Shown piece by piece: positions 45,711 to 51,334 of a DNA stretch of 51,334 nucleotides; positions within the stretch are counted from its first letter, which is position 1, and every line of letters begins with the position of its first letter. Both the position numbers and the translations under genes were made by a program. The DNA comes from Stenotrophomonas maltophilia (GTDB taxonomy: Bacteria > Pseudomonadota > Gammaproteobacteria > Xanthomonadales > Xanthomonadaceae): the NCBI RefSeq assembly GCF_013464915.1, contig NZ_RAVT01000023.1, positions 1 to 51,334 of the forward strand, read 5' to 3'. Below the pieces are notes generated by a model. The model was given only the letters and a program-made list of their open reading frames with translations. It did no database searches and was not told the origin of the DNA.

Positions 45711-47633
45711 ATGGGCAAGATCATTGGTATCGACCTCGGCACCACCAACTCGTGCGTGGCGATCATGGACGGCGGCAAGGCCCGCGTCATCGAGAATTCG
45801 GAAGGCGATCGCACCACCCCGTCGATCGTCGCCTACACCAAGGACGGCGAAGTCCTGGTCGGCGCCTCGGCCAAGCGCCAGGCCGTGACCAACCCGAAGA
45901 ACACCTTCTACGCGGTGAAGCGCCTGATCGGCCGCAAGTTCACCGACGCCGAAGTGCAGAAGGACATCGCCCACGTCCCGTACAGCATCCTGGCCCATGA
46001 CAATGGCGACGCCTGGGTGGCCACCAGCGATGGCAAGAAGATGGCCCCGCAGGAAATCTCGGCCAAGGTGCTGGAGAAGATGAAGAAGACCGCCGAGGAC
46101 TTCCTCGGTGAGAAGGTTACCGAAGCGGTCATCACCGTGCCGGCCTACTTCAACGACAGCCAGCGCCAGGCGACCAAGGACGCCGGCCGCATCGCCGGCC
46201 TGGACGTCAAGCGCATCATCAACGAGCCGACCGCGGCTGCGCTGGCCTATGGCCTGGACAAGGGCGACAACAAGGATCGCAAGATCGTGGTGTACGACCT
46301 GGGCGGCGGCACCTTCGACGTCTCGGTGATCGAGATCGCCAACGTCGACGGCGAGAAGCAGTTCGAAGTGCTGGCCACCAACGGCGACACCTTCCTGGGC
46401 GGCGAAGACTTCGACAACCGCGTCATCGAGTACCTGGTTGAAGAGTTCAACAAGGACCAGGGCATCGACCTGCGCAAGGATCCGCTGGCCCTGCAGCGCC
46501 TGAAGGACGCGGCCGAGCGCGCCAAGATCGAGCTGTCCAGCGCCCAGCAGACCGAAGTGAACCTGCCGTACGTCACCGCTGACGCCTCGGGTCCGAAGCA
46601 CCTGAACATCAAGCTGACCCGCGCCAAGCTGGAAGCGCTGGTGGAAGACCTGATCAAGAAGTCGATCGAGCCGTGCCGCGTTGCCCTGAACGATGCCGGC
46701 CTGCGTTCGAGCGACATCAGCGAAGTGATCCTGGTCGGTGGCCAGACCCGCATGCCGAAGGTGCAGCAGGCGGTGACCGAGTTCTTCGGCAAGGAACCGC
46801 GCAAGGACGTCAACCCGGACGAAGCCGTGGCACTGGGTGCTGCGATCCAGGGCGGCGTGCTGGGCGGCGACGTCAAGGACGTGCTGCTGCTGGACGTGAC
46901 CCCGCTGTCGCTGGGCATCGAGACCATGGGCGGCGTGTTCACCAAGATCATCGAGAAGAACACCACCATCCCGACCAAGGCCTCGCAGGTGTTCTCCACC
47001 GCCGAGGACAACCAGTCGGCGGTGACCGTGCACGTGCTGCAGGGTGAGCGCGAACAGGCCCGCTTCAACAAGTCGCTGGCCAAGTTCGACCTGTCCGGCA
47101 TCGAGCCGGCCCCGCGTGGCCTGCCGCAGGTGGAAGTGTCCTTCGACATCGACGCCAACGGCATCCTGCACGTGTCGGCCAAGGACAAGAAGACCAACAA
47201 GGAACAGAAGGTCGAGATCAAGGCCGGTTCGGGCCTGTCCGAGGAAGAGATCGCGCGCATGGTCGCCGACGCGGAAGCCAACCGCGAAGAAGACAAGAAG
47301 TTCCAGGAGCTGGTGCAGGCCCGCAACCAGGCCGACGCCTTGATCCACGGCACCCGCAGCGCCATCACCGAGCACGGCAGCAAGGTCGGCGGCGAAGTGA
47401 TCGGCAAGGTCGAAGCGGCGCTGGCTGATCTGGAAACCGCGATGAAGGGCGACGACAAGGCACAGATCGAAGCCAAGTCGAAGGCACTGGAAGAAGCTGG
47501 CCAGTCGCTGTTCGCTGCCGCTTCGGCCGACCAGGGCGCTGCCCCGGGTGCCGACGCCGGCAATGCCGACAAGGCGCAGGACGACGTGGTCGACGCCGAG
47601 TTCACCGAAGTCAAGGACGACAAGAAGTCCTGA
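45711..47633 (+). CDS. dnaK: Molecular chaperone DnaK (Hsp70)
   Basis: A 640-residue Hsp70 with the N-terminal ATPase motif [29 protein letters not shown] in the middle, [13 protein letters not shown] at the domain linker region, and the C-terminal substrate-binding domain and acidic tail ending EFTEVKDD. It folds and protects proteins with DnaJ and GrpE. CAGGAG precedes ATG 45711. A long antisense frame across the gene is a GC-bias artefact. Confidence 0.98.
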   Translation: MGKIIGIDLGTTNSCVAIMDGGKARVIENSEGDRTTPSIVAYTKDGEVLVGASAKRQAVTNPKNTFYAVKRLIGRKFTDAEVQKDIAHVPYSILAHDNGDAWVATSDGKKMAPQEISAKVLEKMKKTAEDFLGEKVTEAVITVPAYFNDSQRQATKDAGRIAGLDVKRIINEPTAAALAYGLDKGDNKDRKIVVYDLGGGTFDVSVIEIANVDGEKQFEVLATNGDTFLGGEDFDNRVIEYLVEEFNKDQGIDLRKDPLALQRLKDAAERAKIELSSAQQTEVNLPYVTADASGPKHLNIKLTRAKLEALVEDLIKKSIEPCRVALNDAGLRSSDISEVILVGGQTRMPKVQQAVTEFFGKEPRKDVNPDEAVALGAAIQGGVLGGDVKDVLLLDVTPLSLGIETMGGVFTKIIEKNTTIPTKASQVFSTAEDNQSAVTVHVLQGEREQARFNKSLAKFDLSGIEPAPRGLPQVEVSFDIDANGILHVSAKDKKTNKEQKVEIKAGSGLSEEEIARMVADAEANREEDKKFQELVQARNQADALIHGTRSAITEHGSKVGGEVIGKVEAALADLETAMKGDDKAQIEAKSKALEEAGQSLFAAASADQGAAPGADAGNADKAQDDVVDAEFTEVKDDKKS

Positions 47634-47646
47634 TCCGGACCGACAC

Positions 47647-47745
47647 GGGACGCTGGCCATCAGCGTCCCGTCGTCGCATCAGGGTCCTGACCGCCCACCG
47701 GCGTGTCGGGGCGCCCGACGCAAGAGCGGACCTGGTTCCGCTCTT
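47647..47745 (+). promoter_or_regulatory. Two hairpins between dnaK and dnaJ
   Basis: GGGACGCTG / CAGCGTCCC (47647-47669) and AAGAGCGGA / TCCGCTCTT (47722-47745) lie in the 154-nt dnaK-dnaJ gap. Neither ends in a T-run. They may lower transcription or stability downstream so that DnaJ is made less than DnaK. Confidence 0.55.
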
Positions 47746-47787
47746 CCGCTTTGACGAATCCCGACTTTCCGGAACCCGATCCACGAT

Positions 47788-48912
47788 ATGAGCAAGCGCG
47801 ATTACTACGAAGTGCTGGGCGTTGCCCGCACCGCCACCGACGACGAGCTGAAGAAGGCGTACCGTCGCTGTGCGATGAAGTTCCACCCGGACCGCAACCC
47901 GGGTGATGCGGCGGCCGAAGCCTCCTTCAAGGAGTGCAAGGAAGCCTACGAAGTGCTGTCCGACGGCAACAAGCGCCGCATGTACGACAGCCACGGCCAC
48001 GCTGCGTTCGAGCACGGCATGGGCGGCGGTGGTCCGGGCGGCCCGGACATGAACGATATCTTCGGCGATATCTTCGGCAACATCTTTGGCGGTGGCGGCG
48101 GTGGTCCGCGCCAGGCCCGTCGCGGCGCCGACATCGGCTACGTGATGGAGCTGGACCTGGAAGAAGCCGTACGCGGCGTCGAGCGCCGCATCGAGATTCC
48201 GAGCCTGGCCGAATGCGGCGACTGCGATGGCAGTGGCTCGGAAGACGGCAAGGTTGAAACCTGCAACGTGTGCCATGGCCGCGGCCAGGTGCGCATCCAG
48301 CGCGGCATCTTCGCCATGCAGCAGGCCTGCCACAACTGCGGTGGCCGTGGCCAGATCATCGCCAAGCCCTGCAAGACCTGCCACGGCAACGGCCGTGTCG
48401 AGGAAGACAAGGTGCTGTCGGTGAAGGTGCCGGCCGGCGTCGATACCGGCGACCGGATCCGCCTGCAGGGCGAGGGCGAAGCCGGCCCGGCCGGTACGCC
48501 GCCGGGTGACCTGTACGTGGAAGTGCGCGTGCGCGAGCATGCGATCTTCCAGCGCGATGGCGACGACCTGCACTGCGAAGTGCCGATCCGCATCTCGCAG
48601 GCGGCACTGGGCGACACGGTGCGCGTGGCCACCCTGGGCGGCGAAGCGGAAATCCGCATCCCGGCCGAGACCCAGACCGGCAAGCTGTTCCGCCTGCGCG
48701 GCAAGGGCGTGCGTTCGGTGCGCAGCCGCAGCGAAGGCGACCTGTACTGCCGCGTGGTGGTGGAGACCCCGGTCAACCTCACCACCGAACAGCGCAAGCT
48801 GCTGGAACAGTTCGAAGCCACCTTCGTCGGCGAGGAAGCGCGCAAGCACTCGCCGAAGTCGGCCACCTTCATGGATGGCGTGAAGGGCTTCTGGGACCGC
48901 ATGACGTCCTGA
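47788..48912 (+). CDS. dnaJ: Co-chaperone DnaJ
   Basis: A 374-residue type I J-protein: J-domain with HPD (33-35), a Gly/Phe-rich linker, four zinc CxxCxGxG repeats ([32 protein letters not shown]) and the C-terminal substrate domain. It stimulates DnaK ATPase. It is the last gene of the cluster and is followed by a TTCAACGC / GCGTTGAA hairpin and GTAG repeats. Confidence 0.97.
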   Translation: MSKRDYYEVLGVARTATDDELKKAYRRCAMKFHPDRNPGDAAAEASFKECKEAYEVLSDGNKRRMYDSHGHAAFEHGMGGGGPGGPDMNDIFGDIFGNIFGGGGGGPRQARRGADIGYVMELDLEEAVRGVERRIEIPSLAECGDCDGSGSEDGKVETCNVCHGRGQVRIQRGIFAMQQACHNCGGRGQIIAKPCKTCHGNGRVEEDKVLSVKVPAGVDTGDRIRLQGEGEAGPAGTPPGDLYVEVRVREHAIFQRDGDDLHCEVPIRISQAALGDTVRVATLGGEAEIRIPAETQTGKLFRLRGKGVRSVRSRSEGDLYCRVVVETPVNLTTEQRKLLEQFEATFVGEEARKHSPKSATFMDGVKGFWDRMTS

Positions 48913-48915
48913 GTT

Positions 48916-49009
48916 TTCAACGCAAGCGTTGAACGGTAGCGCCGGGCCATGCCCGGCGTTTTCGCATGCGGGCGCCGGCTGCATTGCGCCGGGCATCGCC
49001 CGGCGCTAC
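48916..49009. repeat. dnaJ 3' hairpin and head-to-head GTAG pair
   Basis: A TTCAACGC / GCGTTGAA hairpin (48916-48933) follows dnaJ, then GTAGCGCCGGGCC / GGCCCGGCG (48936-48958) and its inverse ending CGCTAC (48986-49009). It divides the convergent dnaJ and AraC-family genes. Confidence 0.8.
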
Positions 49010-49019
49010 CGGGGAACGC

Positions 49020-49817
49020 TCACCGGAAAAACGCCGCCGGCGTCTGCCCCAGCTGGCGCTTGAACATGCTGGTGAACGCACTCGGGCTGTCATATCCCAT
49101 CGCCAGCGCCACATCGATCACCTTCTCGCCGACTGCCAGCCGTTCCAGCGCAGCCAGCAGGCGCGCCTGTTGCCGCCACTGGCCGAAGGTCATGCCCAGT
49201 TCGCCGCCGAAGTGGCGCTGGATGGTTTTCACGTCCACCTCCAGCGCCTGCGCCCAGTCCTGCAGCGTGGCGTCATCGCCGGGGTGCTTCTGCAGGTGCT
49301 GGCAGATCCGCTGCAGGCGTGGATCGGTGGGGGCGGGCAGGTGCAGCGGCAATACGTCCATGCGGTGCAGTTCGTCCAGCAGCAGGCGCACCACGCGGCC
49401 ATCGCGGCTGTCTTCGATGTGATCGCCCTTGATCAGGGTGGCTGCCTGCAGCAGTTCGCGCAGCAGCGGTGCCACCTGTACCGCGAACGGTTCGGCCGGC
49501 AACTGCGAGGCGAATGACGGGTCGATGTACAGGCTGCGCATGTGCACGGCGGCGATGCAGTCCACCGCGTGCACCATGCCCGCCGGCATCCAGATCGCAC
49601 GGGTGGAGGGTACGACCCAGCGACCGACTTCCGAGCGCACCACCATCAGCCCGGAGATGGCATAGACCAGCTGGTGGCGCTGGTGCTTGTGCCCTGCGAT
49701 ATGGGTGCCGGCCGGGTACTGGGTAACCCGGTAGGTGACCGGGCGATGCAGTGGCACATCGCGCCACGGCGCAGCCGGGTCGACGTCGCCGGTAATGTCC
49801 TTTTTGCGATAGGCCAT
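49020..49817 (-). CDS. AraC-family transcriptional regulator
   Basis: A 265-residue regulator: N-terminal cupin (about 25-130, HIAGHKHQRHQLVYAISGLM, with GMVHAVD) and C-terminal double HTH (about 175-265, LQDWAQALEVDVKTIQRHFGGELGMTFGQWRQQARL, ending SPSAFTSMFKRQLGQTPAAFFR). Start ATG 49817 gives the cupin start; the longer upstream frame is poorly supported. It is divergent (72 nt) from the Fsr-like transporter gene and is the obvious candidate regulator of it. Confidence 0.87.
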   Translation of the reverse strand: MAYRKKDITGDVDPAAPWRDVPLHRPVTYRVTQYPAGTHIAGHKHQRHQLVYAISGLMVVRSEVGRWVVPSTRAIWMPAGMVHAVDCIAAVHMRSLYIDPSFASQLPAEPFAVQVAPLLRELLQAATLIKGDHIEDSRDGRVVRLLLDELHRMDVLPLHLPAPTDPRLQRICQHLQKHPGDDATLQDWAQALEVDVKTIQRHFGGELGMTFGQWRQQARLLAALERLAVGEKVIDVALAMGYDSPSAFTSMFKRQLGQTPAAFFR

Positions 49818-49889
49818 GACCCGAACGCGGCAGAAGGGAGGGGAGGGCAACCGTAGCATGCGTGGCTCGCCCCCAACCTGACTGCGCCC

Positions 49890-51089
49890 ATGTCTGCCTT
49901 GGCTTCTCCCGCAACGACCTCACGTCCGGTGGCTCCCGGTGTGCTGGCTGCCATTTCCACCTCGCATGTCGTCAACGACATGATGCAGTCGCTGATCCTG
50001 GCCATCTATCCAGTGATCAAGGGCGGCTTCAACCTGAGCTTTACCCAGATCGGCCTGATCACGCTGACCTACCAGCTCACCGCTTCCATCTTCCAGCCAC
50101 TGATTGGCGCAGCCACCGACCGTCGCCCGGCGCCGTACTCGCTGCCGATCGGCATGGCCTCGACCCTGTGCGGCATGTTGCTGCTCGGCTTCGCACCCAA
50201 CTATGCGGTGGTGCTGATGGCTGCTGCGATGGTCGGCATTGGTTCGGCCATCTTCCACCCGGAAGCCTCGCGCATCGCGCGGCTGGCCTCGGGCGGCCGC
50301 CATGGCTTCGCGCAGTCGGTGTTCCAGGTGGGCGGCAACTTCGGTACCGCGCTCGGCCCGCTGATTGCTGCAGCGGTGATCGTGCCGTATGGCCAGCACG
50401 CGGCATCGTGGTTTGCCGGCGCCGCGCTGATTGGCATTGCGCTGCTGACCTATGTCGGCCGCTGGTACGCGCTGCACCTGGGCGCCCCGCGCCCGGCCAG
50501 CACCGTCTCGATGGCTCCGCGCCATCCGCCGCGCACCGTGGCCAAGGTGCTGGCGATCCTGCTGGTGCTGATCTTCAGCAAGTACTTCTACATGGCCAGC
50601 ATCGGCAGCTACTTCACCTTCTACCTGATCCACCACTTCGGCATTCCGGTGGCACAGGCGCAGCTGCACCTGTTCGCGTTCCTGGTGGCGTCGGCCGCCG
50701 GTGGCTTCCTCGGCGGCCCGCTGGGTGACCGCATCGGCCGCAAGCCGATCATCTGGACCTCGATCCTGGGCGTGGCGCCGTTCGCGCTGATGCTGCCGCA
50801 TGCCGATCTGTTCTGGACGACGGTGCTGGCCGTGCTGATCGGCTTCGTGCTGTCCTCGGCGTTTTCGGCGATCGTGGTGTATGCGCAGGAAATGATGCCG
50901 CACCGCATCGGCATGGTCTCCGGCCTGTTCTTCGGCTTCGCGTTCGGCATGGGCGGACTGGGTGCCGCGGTGCTGGGCCTGCTGGCGGACAAGACCAGCA
51001 TCGAATACGTGTACCAGCTGACCGCGTTCCTGCCGTTGCTGGGTATCGTGGCGGCGTGGCTGCCGCCGTCGCGGCCTGCTGTTCACTGA
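49890..51089 (+). CDS. fsr: MFS transporter, Fsr (fosmidomycin resistance)-like
   Basis: A 399-residue, 12-helix MFS protein. VVNDMMQSLILAIYPVIKGGFNLSFTQIGLI and GFLGGPLGDRIGRKPIIWTSILG (in parts) are close to the Fsr-type pattern; the MFS loop motif GDRIGRK is between helices 8 and 9. In E. coli Fsr exports fosmidomycin; the natural substrate is unclear. Followed by intergenic sequence and the end repeat. Confidence 0.87.
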   Translation: MSALASPATTSRPVAPGVLAAISTSHVVNDMMQSLILAIYPVIKGGFNLSFTQIGLITLTYQLTASIFQPLIGAATDRRPAPYSLPIGMASTLCGMLLLGFAPNYAVVLMAAAMVGIGSAIFHPEASRIARLASGGRHGFAQSVFQVGGNFGTALGPLIAAAVIVPYGQHAASWFAGAALIGIALLTYVGRWYALHLGAPRPASTVSMAPRHPPRTVAKVLAILLVLIFSKYFYMASIGSYFTFYLIHHFGIPVAQAQLHLFAFLVASAAGGFLGGPLGDRIGRKPIIWTSILGVAPFALMLPHADLFWTTVLAVLIGFVLSSAFSAIVVYAQEMMPHRIGMVSGLFFGFAFGMGGLGAAVLGLLADKTSIEYVYQLTAFLPLLGIVAAWLPPSRPAVH

Positions 51090-51156
51090 GGGGGTGTGGG
51101 TTTGCAGGGCTTGCAGCCCTGCACCTGCCGAAGCAACGTCAACGTCAACAGCAGAA

Positions 51157-51286
51157 GCTGGCTATCCGTGGGTTGGCGGGGTGGGTCCGGTTGAGGGGGA
51201 CGCTGCAAGTACGTCCCTGTAAGCTCGGTCGCCGCATCCATGCGGCTCACGCCCCCTCAACCGGACCCACCCCGCCTTCGACAGTT
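51157..51286 (-). repeat. Structured intergenic repeat, copy B (inverted)
   Basis: The inverse copy of the 5-134 element: 25-nt arms at 51175-51199 and 51252-51276 are identical in sequence to those of copy A. Read on the minus strand the inner hairpin has GCCGCAT and ATGCGGC instead of GCGGCAT and ATGCCGC, a paired change that keeps the stem. The rest of the interior differs more. Confidence 0.85.
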
Positions 51287-51311
51287 GGCCGCGATCTGTC
51301 GGACAGCTCGC

Positions 51312-51334
51312 GGGGTCAGATCCGTTTTCCGAAG
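51312..51334 (+). repeat. Partial GGGGTCAGA-type palindrome at the window edge
   Basis: GGGGTCAGATCCGTTTTCC begins here and is cut by the window end; the other arm is expected just outside. Same family as at 6395 and 39686. Confidence 0.6.

Noticed and set aside
45696..47660. Long open frame antisense to dnaK
   Set aside because: Same GC-bias artefact; dnaK is certain on the plus strand.

Overview
The window reads as chromosomal DNA of a Stenotrophomonas maltophilia-type gammaproteobacterium (Xanthomonadaceae). The evidence is high GC with strong GC3 bias in almost every gene, numerous GTAG-headed palindromes (the SMAG/REP type known from this species), a complete smeRv / smeU1-V-W-U2-X efflux locus in the known order, and a LuxR solo resembling SmoR nearby. 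Species assignment is inference from gene content, not from a marker-gene comparison.

Layout. 1-5.5 kb: rsmD, coaD, a small lipoprotein, a YfhL-type ferredoxin, gamma-glutamyltransferase, an MBL hydrolase and a PsiF-repeat protein. 5.5-7.1 kb: an ArsR regulator that looks leaderless with its SRPBCC partner, then upp. 7.3-13 kb: a tightly coupled four-gene set (TonB receptor, phytase-like propeller lipoprotein, purple-acid-phosphatase-like enzyme, periplasmic pyrophosphatase) that looks like an organic-phosphate scavenging operon. 13-16.5 kb: a lower-GC hypothetical gene, an SMI1/KNR4-type protein, photolyase and an OmpA-type lipoprotein. 16.6-25.6 kb: the SmeVWX efflux locus with its divergent LysR regulator and a possible extra leader ORF coupled to smeU1. 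25.7-31 kb: accessory genes, including a lower-GC TIR-like protein, a secreted EEP-family hydrolase with a LacI-type palindrome upstream, three tandem paralogous small secreted two-cysteine proteins, and hchA-smoR. 31-37.3 kb: a large lipoprotein hydrolase, membrane and secreted hypotheticals, tmRNA and a zinc-protease-like protein. 37.4-49 kb: conserved housekeeping and stress genes (smpB, ratA, ratB, bamE, fur, recN, hrcA, grpE, dnaK, dnaJ) interrupted by a GDSL hydrolase/LysR divergent pair. 49-51 kb: an AraC regulator divergent from an Fsr-like MFS transporter.

The two window ends carry the same roughly 130-bp structured repeat in opposite orientation, with a compensatory base change in an internal hairpin. 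I saw no CRISPR array, tRNA, rRNA or recognisable transposase gene. The most interesting points are the structured end repeats, the three-member secreted Cys-protein family, the phytate-type operon, the TIR protein with no acid at the expected catalytic position, and several regulatory architectures (ArsR start-codon operator, SmeRv box, hchA-smoR palindrome).
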